Position numbers and translations under genes: made by a program
Notes under the pieces: model-generated
The model's input: the letters and a program-made list of their open reading frames with translations, nothing else
The model's database searches: none
What the model was told of the DNA's origin: nothing
Source of the DNA: Thermoproteus sp. CP80
GTDB lineage: Archaea; Thermoproteota; Thermoprotei; Thermoproteales; Thermoproteaceae
NCBI RefSeq assembly: GCF_002077075.2
Contig: NZ_LCWM02000006.1
Span: forward strand, 1 to 59,941
Direction of reading: 5' to 3'
DNA: 59,941 bases
Shown here: piece by piece, positions 35,217-43,844 of the stretch
How positions within the stretch are numbered: position 1 is the first letter of the stretch
How the letters are laid out: the number at the start of each line of letters is the position of its first letter

Positions 35217-37084
35217 AGACCTCGCTGACGGTCATAGATCTATACGCGTCGGCGAGGGAGATCGCGGGCTTGGTGGGGAGGCGCGTAGAGAATATATATA
35301 CAGTATCCTCTGGATATCTATTTAAGTTCTCCGGGGGCGTGTATTTAATAATTAACGAGGCGCGGGCCTCGCTCACTGGGATGATCGGCGAGCGCGACTC
35401 CAGAGGGGCCGAGACCTTGAGGGGGCTCATACGCGACGAGAAGCTCACCGACGTCCACCTGCCGAGGTTCGACAAGGTGCTCGTCCTCAGATTCGGCGGC
35501 GTTGAGCTGATAGCGGAGCTCCTGAAGCCCTTCAACTTGATAGCCGTGAGGGACGGGAGGGTGGTCTGGCTGTACCGCCGCTATAGGGGCAAGGACCGCG
35601 AGGTCAAGGCCGGCGCGCCCTACACGCCTCCGCCGATGCCCTACGTAGATCCTCTGGCTAAAGCCGAGGAGGCCGTGGAGGTCTTGAGGAGGGCGCACGA
35701 CGTCAAGAGGGCGCTGTCGAGGGAGCTCGGCCTAGGCCCCGAGGTCGCTGAGGAGGTCTACGCCAGATCTTCAGGCGATGCCGAGAACGCCTTGAGGGCG
35801 CTTCGGGATCTCGTCGAGGAGGTCTCGAGAGGTCAGCTGAGGCCCACGGTATACATAGCCGGCGGCGTCCCCGTCACCGCGGCGCCTGTTAAGTATATCT
35901 CGATCAAGGCGGACCTTGAGGAGGAATACGACGCGTTCTGGAAAGCCTTAGATAGATATTTCGCCGATGTCGAGCTCAGGAAGGCCGTGGAGCTCAAGAC
36001 GGCGGGGCTCAGGGCCAAGAGGGCCAAGCTGGAGCAATCCATAGCCAAGCTGAGGAGCGAGATGCAGGAGTACAGGAGAAGAAGCGAGGAGCTCTATTCG
36101 CTGGCCAAGACGTTGCTCTCGCTTAAGTACGAGCTGGAGGAGGCGGTTCAAATGGTGCTCCGCAACGAGGCAAGGGAGCCAAGTATACGTATATTAGACG
36201 TAAACAGGGCCAACAGAGAAATAACCGCGGAGTATTCAGGCCAGCGCTTCAAGCTGAGGCTCGATAGGCCGGTGGGCAGACAGATAGAGGACATGTTCGA
36301 GGAGGCTAAGGACTACGCTAGGAGGGCCGCCAAGGCCGAGGAGGTCCTCAAGAGGCTGGAGGAGGAGCTGGCACAAGTCGAGGGGGAACACGCCGAGGCC
36401 GAGAGGGAGGTGATGGAGCGCATGAGGAGGGCGGCCGAGCGGGCGTGGTTCGAGAAGTTCAGGTGGTTCCTGGCCCTCGGCCGGGTGCCCGCCATAGGGG
36501 GGAGAGACGCCTCGCAGAACGAGGCGGCTGTTCGCCGATACCTGAAGGAGGACTATCTGTTTTTCCACGCAGACGTGCCGGGGGCCTCGGCCGTAGTGGC
36601 CAAGCCGACTCAAGACGAGGCGGCCCTTCTCGAGCTGGCCCAGTTCGCGGCCTCCTACAGCAGGGCCTGGAGGGCGGGGATCCACGCCGTTGATGTGTTC
36701 TACGTATCTGGGAGACAGGTCAGCAAGCAACCGCCGTCGGGGGAATATCTGGCGAGAGGTAGCTTCATGATATACGGCTCCAAGAACTACATACGGCACG
36801 TGAGGCTGGAGCTGGCGGTGGGGGTTAGGGACGACGGAGGCGTGAGGCGCGTGGTCGCGGCGCCGCCTAAGTCGATAGCGGCTCTGGCGGAGAGGTACGT
36901 GGTGATCACGCCGGGCTCCGGCGAGAAGAGCAGAGTCGCCAAGGAGATCGCGAGGAGATGGAAGGCGGAGCAGCTGGTCGACGATCTAATTGCGGCGTTG
37001 CCCGGGCCGTCGGCCATCGGCGAATGGGGCTCGGGCCAGCCCATCGGCTGGGACGAGATAAAGGCCGCGTTCTCCACGTGGTGA
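35213..37084 (+). CDS. NFACT-family protein (archaeal RqcH/NEMF homologue)
   Basis: This 623-aa protein has an N-terminal NFACT-N domain (SLTVIDLYASAREIAGLVG to VVWLYRRYRG), an HhH-like part, a long coiled coil (about 250-310 and 360-415) and a C-terminal NFACT-R domain with FHADVPGASAVVAKP. Homologues bind split 60S/50S-peptidyl-tRNA complexes and extend stalled chains with C-terminal tails in ribosome quality control. It begins with GTG inside nfo's stop and ends with TGA inside the Mut7-C start, so the three genes are coupled. Confidence 0.92.
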   Translation: MKTSLTVIDLYASAREIAGLVGRRVENIYTVSSGYLFKFSGGVYLIINEARASLTGMIGERDSRGAETLRGLIRDEKLTDVHLPRFDKVLVLRFGGVELIAELLKPFNLIAVRDGRVVWLYRRYRGKDREVKAGAPYTPPPMPYVDPLAKAEEAVEVLRRAHDVKRALSRELGLGPEVAEEVYARSSGDAENALRALRDLVEEVSRGQLRPTVYIAGGVPVTAAPVKYISIKADLEEEYDAFWKALDRYFADVELRKAVELKTAGLRAKRAKLEQSIAKLRSEMQEYRRRSEELYSLAKTLLSLKYELEEAVQMVLRNEAREPSIRILDVNRANREITAEYSGQRFKLRLDRPVGRQIEDMFEEAKDYARRAAKAEEVLKRLEEELAQVEGEHAEAEREVMERMRRAAERAWFEKFRWFLALGRVPAIGGRDASQNEAAVRRYLKEDYLFFHADVPGASAVVAKPTQDEAALLELAQFAASYSRAWRAGIHAVDVFYVSGRQVSKQPPSGEYLARGSFMIYGSKNYIRHVRLELAVGVRDDGGVRRVVAAPPKSIAALAERYVVITPGSGEKSRVAKEIARRWKAEQLVDDLIAALPGPSAIGEWGSGQPIGWDEIKAAFSTW

Positions 37085-37563
37085 CCTGTCTCCGCAAAGG
37101 CGGGGCAGCTCCCAGTTGCGTCGCCGTAGATGCCATGCTCGGCTGGCTCGCCAGATGGTTGAGGATAATCGGCGTCGACGCCAGGTACGGGGATCGGCCC
37201 GACGACGAGCTCGCCGAGACCCCCTGCCTTTTGGTCACCAGAGATAGGGAGCTCTTCAGAAGGCGCAGAGGACCCGCCGTGTTGCTGCTCACGGAAGACC
37301 ACGTCGCCTGGATATCTGCGTTGATACGCGCGCTAGGCGTAGAGCCGTTCAGGAGGACCCGATGCCCCAAGTGCAACGCCGAGCTCGTAGAGATCCCCTG
37401 CGCCGAGGCCGAGAGGAGAGTCGGCCATCCCGTGCGCTCCCCGAGATGTTGGGCCTGCCCCAACTGCGGCTCTATATACTGGGAAGGCTCGCACTGGCGC
37501 GGCATCAAGAAAGTGGTCGACGAGGCGCTCAGGAAGCCCGTGGACTGCCCGGAGACCTACTAG
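37081..37563 (+). CDS. Mut7-C PIN-like RNase with zinc ribbon
   Basis: The 160-aa product starts at GTG 37081, overlapping the NFACT stop by 4 bases. Mut7-C signature: VDAMLGWLARWLRIIGVDA, LVTRDRELFRRR with acidic residues, then a zinc ribbon CPKCNAEL and CPNCGSIYW. Such proteins are predicted RNases of the PIN fold. The link to NFACT suggests RNA cleavage during quality control, as an inference. Confidence 0.88.
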   Translation: MTCLRKGGAAPSCVAVDAMLGWLARWLRIIGVDARYGDRPDDELAETPCLLVTRDRELFRRRRGPAVLLLTEDHVAWISALIRALGVEPFRRTRCPKCNAELVEIPCAEAERRVGHPVRSPRCWACPNCGSIYWEGSHWRGIKKVVDEALRKPVDCPETY

Positions 37564-37656
37564 CGACGGATATGCCCGAAGAGGCCCAGCCGCCGACAAC
37601 GCCCTCGGCTGGGGACCCCCGCGGGAAGATTGGACGGACGACGACTATAGAGCCCA

Positions 37657-37769
37657 TGGCGCCGGGGGTGGGATTTCTGGGCGGCTCGGCCTGAACCCAC
37701 GCCCCCTTGCGGGGACGGACTCTCTGGCCTACTCCAGGCCCGCGCCTTGGGCCGCTCGGCCACCCCGGC
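37657..37769 (-). tRNA. tRNA-Ser(GGA) with two predicted introns
   Basis: The acceptor GCCGGGG (37769-37763) pairs with CCCCGGC, followed by G and encoded CCA (37659-37657). The D arm GCC/GGC is intact. The anticodon stem CGGGC/GTCCG has loop start CTGGA (anticodon GGA) with about 10 extra bases just 3' of the anticodon, and the long variable arm CCCCGCAAGGGG marks a class II tRNA. The T stem GTGGG/CCCAC has about 16 extra bases in its loop after TTC. Removing both gives a normal tRNA-Ser. The very short first intron is near the lower size limit, so its exact ends need testing. Confidence 0.8.
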
Positions 37770-37846
37770 TGTTACCTCCAGCCCAGCGGTATTTAATTTT
37801 TGCCCCGGCGGGAAAAACTTTTATGCGCATGCGGTATGGACTATCG
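37770..37846. promoter_or_regulatory. Divergent promoter of tRNA-Ser and tRNA-Leu
   Basis: In 77 bases, GTATTTAATTTTT (37789-37801) gives a TATA box about 24 bases upstream of tRNA-Ser (minus), and AAAAACTTTTATG (37813-37825) about 27 bases upstream of tRNA-Leu (plus). The GC-rich stretch between them separates the two boxes. Confidence 0.65.
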
Positions 37847-37973
37847 GCGGGGGTGCCCGAGCCAGGTCAAAGGGGCAGGATGGGGGCAGAAAGCCCCCAG
37901 GCCAGGCTCAAGACCCTGTGGCGTAGGCCTACGTGGGTTCAGGCGACGCCGCCTCCGAATCCCACCCCCCGCA
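37847..37973 (+). tRNA. tRNA-Leu(CAA) with two predicted introns
   Basis: The acceptor GCGGGGG (37847-37853) pairs with CCCCCGC (37966-37972), then discriminator A; CCA is not encoded. The anticodon loop CTCAAGA carries CAA. The 5' anticodon stem is interrupted after CAGG by about 26 bases that form their own hairpin (GGGGGC ... GCCCCC). Removing them gives CAGGG/CCCTG. The T loop has about 16 extra bases after TTC. A long variable arm supports class II tRNA-Leu. Confidence 0.85.
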
Positions 37974-38295
37974 TCCACCGGCTCTTTCCGGTTTCTGTCT
38001 AGTCCAACCGGATGTAGCCAATTCCGTATGTCGGCTGTGCGGCGTGTCGGCTCCATAGCCGGCTAAGTTCGGCGCGCTCGATCCGATATCGGCTTGGCCG
38101 TCTCCGTTCGCGCCTCTGTTTCCCGGCCGTTGGCCGAAGGCGCCGACCTCCAGCGGCTTTCTGCACGGAATCGTCGATTTCACGCGGCGCGAGACGCTCT
38201 GTGCTAACGACATCGGCTTCGAGGAAACGGCAAGGCGAGCCCACAAGCCGGGAGAATGCCGAGACTTTGTTATTATTAAGCTTGTCTAGTCTTCC
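37974..38295. other. 322-base region without a recognised gene
   Basis: Between tRNA-Leu and NAD kinase. Composition is less GC-biased than genes, no frame above 60 codons has a start signal in the plus direction, and the minus-strand frame through it continues antisense into nadK and looks like a shadow. TTATTATTAAG at 38270-38280 is the likely TATA box of nadK. No RNA boxes or repeats were recognised. Confidence 0.45.
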
Positions 38296-39027
38296 GTGAT
38301 AGCTGTCGTCTACCGCGGCGATTTGGCCGACATAGCTAAAAGGCTGAGGTCGTTGCTGGGCGCCTTGGAGCTGGACTGTTCGGCGGATCGGCCCGACTTG
38401 ACTGTAGTCGTGGGGGGCGACGGCACGCTCCTGGAGGCCATCCACAAGCATCCCTGCGTGCTGGACTCCCTGGTCGTCCACATAGGGGGTGGGCGTATAA
38501 ACTTCTATAGAACTACGCGGATCGGCGAGATGGCCCTCGAGGAGATCGCGAGGAGGGTCCTCGCGAGGGATATGAACGTGGTGGAGTTGCCGACGATAGA
38601 CGCAGGCGGTTGCACCGCTGTTAACGAGGTGGTGATCCGCAACGTCGACTATAGGAAGCTGTTGTCCTTCAGGATCACGGGCGCCGCGCCGATAATAAGC
38701 GGCCGCGCCGACGGCGTCATAGTCTCCACGCCCCAAGGGTCGCCCGGCTACGCCGTGTCGGCATGGGGCCCCGTGGTGGACTACAGGCTGGAGGCCTTCG
38801 TCATATCCTTCATAGTTCCCTACACCCTCTACCTAAGGCCGCTGGTGGTGCCGCAGGAACCCCTCGAGATATCGACGGCCCAGGAGGCCGAGCTGACCTG
38901 CGACGGCTACGGCGGGCTTCGCGGCAGATCGTTCTCTATACGTAGAGGCGCGAGGCGGCTGAGGCTGGCCGTCTTCGGCGAGTACGACTACTACGACAGA
39001 GTGCTTTCCAGGCTCTTGTCGCCATGA
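38296..39027 (+). CDS. nadK: NAD kinase
   Basis: This 243-aa protein with GTG start has the family motif VVGGDGTLLEA at about 38-48, TAVNEVVIRN near 115 and SGRADGVIVSTPQGSPGYAVS near 139-159. It phosphorylates NAD to NADP with ATP or polyphosphate. It overlaps the following PIN gene by 4 bases. The TATA box TTATTATTAAG is upstream at 38270-38280. Confidence 0.93.
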   Translation: MIAVVYRGDLADIAKRLRSLLGALELDCSADRPDLTVVVGGDGTLLEAIHKHPCVLDSLVVHIGGGRINFYRTTRIGEMALEEIARRVLARDMNVVELPTIDAGGCTAVNEVVIRNVDYRKLLSFRITGAAPIISGRADGVIVSTPQGSPGYAVSAWGPVVDYRLEAFVISFIVPYTLYLRPLVVPQEPLEISTAQEAELTCDGYGGLRGRSFSIRRGARRLRLAVFGEYDYYDRVLSRLLSP

Positions 39028-39359
39028 GCTGTTACGTCCTGGACGCCAGCGCTTTTTTCCACGGGCGGGATATGAGGGCCTTTCAAGGCCGTCTCCTGAC
39101 GACCAGGCAGATCCTCGAGGAGCTTAGGGACCCCCGGGCGCAAGTCGCGCTGGAGATCCTCGGCGTGGAGATCGTCGACGTCGACGAGAGGAGGATAGAG
39201 GAGCTGGCCAAGAAGGCGTCCGGCCTCAGCGGGGCCGACCTCTCGGCATTGGCGCTTGCCCTCGAGACGGGCTGCGTCCTTCTGACCGACGACGCGGCGT
39301 TGGCCAAGGCGGCTAGGAGATTCGGCGTCAAGGCCAAGGGCTTCTATTTCGTCAGATAG
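39024..39359 (+). CDS. Nob1-like PIN domain protein without zinc ribbon
   Basis: This 111-aa protein has PIN acidic residues in YVLDASAFFHG (Asp7), ILEELRDP (Glu), GLSGADLSALALALETG (Asp) and LLTDDAALAKAARRFG (Asp pair). The order and spacing match the PIN domain of Nob1, the endonuclease making the 3' end of 16S rRNA, but the zinc ribbon expected after KAKGFYF is absent and the gene stops there. It may be a shortened Nob1 or a VapC-like RNase; no antitoxin gene is adjacent. Confidence 0.75.
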   Translation: MSCYVLDASAFFHGRDMRAFQGRLLTTRQILEELRDPRAQVALEILGVEIVDVDERRIEELAKKASGLSGADLSALALALETGCVLLTDDAALAKAARRFGVKAKGFYFVR

Positions 39360-40047
39360 GCGTCCGCCATACGTGCAACATCATGTAGGCCGCGGCGGCC
39401 GCCGCCAGAGGTATGGCCAGATTGTCCTCTACGCCGTAGGCCTCGGCCACAGCCACAAATGCGGTTATCACCAGCGAGGTCAGAGGCCCGTAGCCCGCCG
39501 CGATGAATACGGCCAGGGTGGGCACGGCGCCGCCGAGCATCCCCTCAACCGTGGCGTCGACGGCCGGCAGCCTATGTCTGCCTAGAGCGGATCCGACCAG
39601 CGCCGAGAAGCTGTCGTAGACTGCGAGGCCCACCACGGCCGGCAGAAGCCCCACCGGGCCGAAGATGTCGTAGGATATGAGGACGCCCACAGCCCCCATC
39701 AAGAGGCCCAGATAGCCGCCGCGTTTCTCGTAGTCCCTCTCGGCGGCCTCTATGGCCCTCTCTATGGAGCCCAACAAGGCGTCGTACTGCACCTTCAGAT
39801 CCGCCCGCCCCACGGGCACCAATTTATCCAAGCTCGCGAAGACGTCCTCCAGGCTCTTGAAGACGTCCCGCCTTAGGTCGAGGAGTATCTGCGGCCGTTT
39901 GACCTGTATAGAGTATAGAAAGCCGGCGGCTAGGGCCAGGGCGGCGTAGTACACCGCCGGCTCGATCCTGGCGAAGAGGGGGACGGCCAAGAGGACGGCG
40001 CCAGCTACATGGAACGACTTCCTCACCAAAAGCCCCCTGATGTCCAT
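39352..40047 (-). CDS. Dolichol kinase/cytidylyltransferase-like membrane protein
   Basis: This 231-aa protein begins with RKSFHVAGAVLLAVPLF and has further hydrophobic segments at about 30-46, 110-150, 170-200 and 205-225, with GLAVYDSFSALVGSALGRH near the middle, typical of the SEC59/dolichol kinase and CTP-dependent phosphotransferase family. A basic/acidic loop (residues 50-105) interrupts the membrane part. The substrate would be a polyprenol or geranylgeraniol-type alcohol, by inference. Its 3' end overlaps the convergent PIN gene by 8 bases. Confidence 0.78.
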   Translation of the reverse strand: MDIRGLLVRKSFHVAGAVLLAVPLFARIEPAVYYAALALAAGFLYSIQVKRPQILLDLRRDVFKSLEDVFASLDKLVPVGRADLKVQYDALLGSIERAIEAAERDYEKRGGYLGLLMGAVGVLISYDIFGPVGLLPAVVGLAVYDSFSALVGSALGRHRLPAVDATVEGMLGGAVPTLAVFIAAGYGPLTSLVITAFVAVAEAYGVEDNLAIPLAAAAAAYMMLHVWRTPI

Positions 40048-40080
40048 ACTGCTGGACTATCCGGCGGCTTTTAAATCGTA

Positions 40081-40521
40081 TTACGTCGGGCCGTCGGGCC
40101 TCACCTCGACCTCGACCCTGACCACCACCCCGTCCCTCAGCCTCGACACGAGACCTCTGGGCAGATCGGCCGCCGCCCCGTCCGCCCCCACCGCCAGAGT
40201 TGAGTCGTCCACGTGGCCGCTCCTCCTGACGACAAGCCTGTAGGGGCTTGTGGGCACGGCCAGCGGAGTCCTCCCCGTGATTGCGTACCCCATCCCTCCG
40301 GCCTCCACGACGATTCTTACGGTCCCCGGTCTCATCAAGGCCTCCAGCAGATCTCCGGCCAGCTCGGGCCCCGCCTTGTCGGCGCAGCAGGCGATTATAC
40401 AGTCGCCTCTCCGCGTGACGTAGGGGTCTTTAGTTATTTCGAGCGTCCGCCGATTGCTGGCAGAGATATTGGGATGGCCTCTCGCTATTATGACGTCCTT
40501 GACGGGGCGCCGCTGCGCCAT
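40081..40521 (-). CDS. DUF371 family protein
   Basis: The start ATG 40521 (146 aa) is chosen because a TATA element (RC of 40537-40548) is about 24 bases upstream; an earlier ATG adds 7 residues. The motifs [20 protein letters not shown] and [13 protein letters not shown] match the archaeal DUF371 family (COG2090), usually with GH..I...H..TLE.T.D. The His in NRR is replaced. Its function is unknown. The gene is divergent from tyrS with a shared AT-rich promoter. Confidence 0.85.
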   Translation of the reverse strand: MAQRRPVKDVIIARGHPNISASNRRTLEITKDPYVTRRGDCIIACCADKAGPELAGDLLEALMRPGTVRIVVEAGGMGYAITGRTPLAVPTSPYRLVVRRSGHVDDSTLAVGADGAAADLPRGLVSRLRDGVVVRVEVEVRPDGPT

Positions 40522-40534
40522 CGCGTCTGCGAAC

Positions 40535-40551
40535 AAATACAAAAATATGGC
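40535..40551. promoter_or_regulatory. Divergent promoter DUF371/tyrS
   Basis: ACAAATACAAAAATATGG provides TATA elements about 24 bases before the DUF371 start at 40521 and about 24 bases before the TyrRS start at 40566. It supports leaderless starts for both. Confidence 0.5.
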
Positions 40552-40565
40552 TTCCTACCACGGCC

Positions 40566-41684
40566 ATGGACGTAGAGGAGAGGCTGAGGCTGATAACCAG
40601 ATACCCAGCCGAGGAGGTGCTCACCTTGGACGAGCTCAGAGGCCTCCTGGAGTCGGGGTACAGGCTTAACCACTATATAGGCTTCGAGATATCGGGCTAT
40701 ATCCATATAGGCACGGGCCTCGTCAGCATGGCCAAGGTGGCGGATCTGCAGAGGGCCGGCGTGAGGCCCACCATATTCCTGGCGGATATCCATTCCTGGC
40801 TCAACAACAAGCTTGGGGGCGATTTGGATCTGATCAGACGCGTGGCCGCATCTTACTACACGGCGGCCTTCAGGAAGATAATCGAGGCCATGGGGGGAGA
40901 TCCCGACGGGGTTAGGTTCGTCCTCGGCTCGGAGCTCTACCACAATAACGACGAGTATTGGTTTCTCCTCATGGATATAGTGAGGAATCTGACCCTCTCC
41001 GATGTGCGCCACAGCTTGACCATACTGGGCAGGAAGATGGGCGAATCCATACCGCTCGCCTACTTGGTATATCCGCCGTTGCAAGTAGCCGACGTCTTCG
41101 CGCTGGGCGCCCATATACCGCACGGCGGCATCGACCAGAGGAGGGCGCACATCCTCGCCAGGGAGGTCGCGCTTAAGGTGAAGTTCTACCCTCTGACGGT
41201 GGACGGCAGGAGGATAAAGCCGGTGGCCCTCCACCACAAGCTCCTGCCCGCCCTCAACATATCCGAGAGGCCTAAGAGCAGGGAGGAGCTCAGCGAGATG
41301 AAGATGTCGAAGAGCATCCCGCAGAGCGCCATATTCGTCCACGACGGCCCCGACGAGATACGGCAGAAGATCTCCAAGGCCTACTGCCCGCCCAGAGATA
41401 CCGAGTACAACCCCGTCCTGGAGATACTTAGGATCTCGGCGTTTAGGGAGGAGAGGAAGGAGCCCTTCGTGCTGGAGAGGCCGGCTAAATACGGCGGGCC
41501 TCTGGAGTTCCTCAGCTACGAGGAGCTGGAGAGGGCCTACGCGGCCGGCCAAATACACCCCGCCGACCTGAAGAACGCGGCGGCGGAGGCCTTAATAAGG
41601 GCCCTGGAGCCGGTGCGCGCCTTCTTCCAGGGACCTGGGGCAAAGACGCTGCAGGAGATGAAGGACCTAGTAATCACAAGGTGA
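40566..41684 (+). CDS. tyrS: Tyrosyl-tRNA synthetase
   Basis: This 372-aa class I synthetase has the HIGH-type motif [10 protein letters not shown] at about 45-54 and KMSKS near residue 244, and the archaeal tyrosine pocket (YHNND). It charges tRNA-Tyr. The length and the absence of a C-terminal S4 domain fit archaeal TyrRS. Confidence 0.95.
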   Translation: MDVEERLRLITRYPAEEVLTLDELRGLLESGYRLNHYIGFEISGYIHIGTGLVSMAKVADLQRAGVRPTIFLADIHSWLNNKLGGDLDLIRRVAASYYTAAFRKIIEAMGGDPDGVRFVLGSELYHNNDEYWFLLMDIVRNLTLSDVRHSLTILGRKMGESIPLAYLVYPPLQVADVFALGAHIPHGGIDQRRAHILAREVALKVKFYPLTVDGRRIKPVALHHKLLPALNISERPKSREELSEMKMSKSIPQSAIFVHDGPDEIRQKISKAYCPPRDTEYNPVLEILRISAFREERKEPFVLERPAKYGGPLEFLSYEELERAYAAGQIHPADLKNAAAEALIRALEPVRAFFQGPGAKTLQEMKDLVITR

Positions 41685-41735
41685 CTGCGGCCGCCCGGCT
41701 CGCCGCCACAAAAACTTCAAAACCCCCGATATTAC

Positions 41736-42137
41736 GTGGAGCGCCTAGCGGAATATTACGACAAGCTGGCCGACGTATACGACGAGCTCTACGGGCAGGA
41801 GCAGACGGTAAAGTACCTAAAGGCGCTGGCCTACGTGAGCGGGTCTAGGATCGTCGACGTGGGCTGCGGCACCGGTATAGGAGTAGGGCTTCTGTCGCCT
41901 CGATACGTCCTGTGCGTGGACATATCGCTGGGCATGTTGAGGAAGGCGGCGGCCAGAGGTCTCGACGTAGATCTTCTGGCGGCTGACGCCTATCTGTTGC
42001 CCCTCAGGCGGAGGAGCTTCGACACGGCCCTCGCGATAACGGTGTTCGAGCGGCTGGAGGACTCGCGGGTTCTGGCCGACTTCGCCGAGGTGGTCGTGGC
42101 CGAGACGCTCGGCCGTTGGCTGGTGTCGAGGGGCTAG
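41736..42137 (+). CDS. Short SAM-dependent methyltransferase
   Basis: The 133-aa product has start GTG 41736 about 24 bases after AT-rich AAAAACTTCAAAACCC. Motif I IVDVGCGTGIGVG is at about 39-51, acidic motif II LCVDIS near 62, and AADAYLLPLRRRSFD near 81. The later beta strands of a class I fold are short, so the enzyme is smaller than usual (most have about 200 aa). Its target is unknown. It ends 4 bases into the convergent RNase Z gene. Confidence 0.78.
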   Translation: MERLAEYYDKLADVYDELYGQEQTVKYLKALAYVSGSRIVDVGCGTGIGVGLLSPRYVLCVDISLGMLRKAAARGLDVDLLAADAYLLPLRRRSFDTALAITVFERLEDSRVLADFAEVVVAETLGRWLVSRG

Positions 42138-42988
42138 AGCTTGACGAAGATCCAGTCGCCGTCCTCAGGCACCACGGCGTATCTATACGCCGCTGCGAGG
42201 GCCCTATGGCGTCCCAGGTCGTCGTATCTGGCGCTTATGTGCGTCAACACCAGCAGCCGCGCCCCCAGGGCTTTCGCGGCCTCCACCGCGTCGAGGACGG
42301 TCGAGTGGCCCTCCTCGTGGGCCTTGGCGGGATCCACGTCATCGGCGAACGTGGCCTCGTGTATCAACACGTCGGTCCAGCCCACCGCCGCCAGGGCCTT
42401 GGGGCAGGGCCCCGTGTCGCCTGTGTAGAAAAGCCTCCTCCACCTGTTGTGGCCGGGCTCCGCCACGTCCTCCGGCCTCACGAGCCTTCCCCCTATCTCC
42501 ACTGGCTCGCCCTTGATGAGCTTGGTCAGAGCTTGTCTGGGGAACCCCGCGACCTTGGAAAGATCCAGCTTGAACCCGACGTCCCACTCGAAGAGCCAGC
42601 CGCAGGTCTCGACGGTGTGGCAGACCTCCACGCACCTAACGCTCATGTGTCTGTCCGAGATCGACGTCGAGCTGTCGACGCCGCCCTTGGCCAACGCAGC
42701 CGCCAGCCTCGGCGGAGCCAAAACCCTCAGAGCCTTCCCGGCCATCTTGGCGGTGCTCAACAGGCCCGGCAGCCCCAGGACGTGGTCCTCATGTCCATGG
42801 GTAATGGCCACGTAGTTCAGCGACGCCGGCGAGATGCCGTTGGCCATCAACGCGTACTGCACGCCCTCGCCTGCGTCGAGAAGCACGCGATGCCCCTCCC
42901 AATCCTCTAGATATATCCCCGGCATCCTCCTATCGGACCTGGGGACGGCCCCTCCCGTGCCGAGGAAAACCAGCTTGAGAAGAGGCAC
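42134..42988 (-). CDS. rnz: RNase Z (tRNA 3' endonuclease)
   Basis: This 284-aa metallo-beta-lactamase has THGHEDHVLGLPG near residues 63-75, GDTGPCP and HEATFADD downstream, and ARLLVLTHISARYDD near the end, as in the short-form tRNase Z. It removes 3' trailers of tRNA precursors. That matters here because tRNA-Leu lacks encoded CCA; tRNAs with encoded CCA (Lys, Ser, Val) may be handled differently. Confidence 0.93.
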   Translation of the reverse strand: MPLLKLVFLGTGGAVPRSDRRMPGIYLEDWEGHRVLLDAGEGVQYALMANGISPASLNYVAITHGHEDHVLGLPGLLSTAKMAGKALRVLAPPRLAAALAKGGVDSSTSISDRHMSVRCVEVCHTVETCGWLFEWDVGFKLDLSKVAGFPRQALTKLIKGEPVEIGGRLVRPEDVAEPGHNRWRRLFYTGDTGPCPKALAAVGWTDVLIHEATFADDVDPAKAHEEGHSTVLDAVEAAKALGARLLVLTHISARYDDLGRHRALAAAYRYAVVPEDGDWIFVKL

Positions 42989-43007
42989 GGCACCGCGGCG
43001 CGGGAAA

Positions 43008-43703
43008 TTAAAAAGCCTTCCTCGAGCTGTAGAGTTGCGCTATCTCCTCCGGGGATAGCTGATAGACTCGCCTCTCGGAATCCGCCAGCTTCAGCCGCCG
43101 CAACGTCTTCCGCCGGGCGGAGAAGAGCCATGCCGTAAACCGCTGGAAGCCCTCGAAGTCGTCCACACAGGGGCTCCTGGGCGTGAGGCGGACCACCGCC
43201 GAGTATACCCTCGGCGGCGGCTCGAAGGCCCGGGGCGGCACGACCCGGAGCACCTCCACCTGGTAGCGGCATTGGATCGCCACGGTGAGGCGGCCGTAGT
43301 TCTCGTCGCCGGGCCTCGCGGCTAGGCGCTCGGCGACTTCCCTCTGCACGGTCACAACCGCCGGTAGCTCGCTCTCGGCGAGCCTCAAGAGGAGGGGGGA
43401 GGTGATGGAGTAGGGGACGTTGGAGACGAAGAAGTCCGCCTTGGGCCATTCCAGCTCCAGCGCGTCGCCCTCGATGACCACCACGTTGGGCGGAGCCGTC
43501 CGCCTCAGCGCATCTGCGAGGGCCGGATCCACCTCTATGGCGTACACCACTCTAGACTTCTGGGCGAGGGGGATGGTGAGGATCCCCCTGCCGGGCCCTA
43601 CCTCGATCACGTCCAGGCCGCCGGGCACGAGGCCCGCTATGTATTCCGCGATCGACACGTCCCTCAGAAAGTGCTGGCCGAGCCTCTTCCTCCTGCTGCG
43701 CAC
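43008..43703 (-). CDS. ksgA: 16S rRNA dimethyladenosine transferase KsgA/Dim1
   Basis: This 231-aa protein has RKRLGQHFLRD at the start, VIEVGPGRGILTIPLA, EVDPALADALR, and the catalytic FFVSNVPYSITSPLL. It adds dimethyl groups to two adjacent adenines near the 3' end of 16S rRNA using SAM. Length is a little short for the family (about 240-270). Confidence 0.93.
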   Translation of the reverse strand: MRSRRKRLGQHFLRDVSIAEYIAGLVPGGLDVIEVGPGRGILTIPLAQKSRVVYAIEVDPALADALRRTAPPNVVVIEGDALELEWPKADFFVSNVPYSITSPLLLRLAESELPAVVTVQREVAERLAARPGDENYGRLTVAIQCRYQVEVLRVVPPRAFEPPPRVYSAVVRLTPRSPCVDDFEGFQRFTAWLFSARRKTLRRLKLADSERRVYQLSPEEIAQLYSSRKAF

Positions 43704-43844
43704 ACACGTCGATCTATGGAGCTATTTTAGCTCTGTCCTATTCCGGAGACCGCCGGCCTTGGATATATTTCGTAAAGCGGCTCAACGGCCTCCGCGGACG
43801 CGGCTCGGCATCGGCGTTTTTATATATAGTCTTTGCAGGGGACT

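Noticed and set aside
37974-38295. Degenerate tRNA or remnant of a mobile element between tRNA-Leu and nadK
   Set aside because: No acceptor or T-arm complement, inverted repeats or transposase-like frame could be found by eye.
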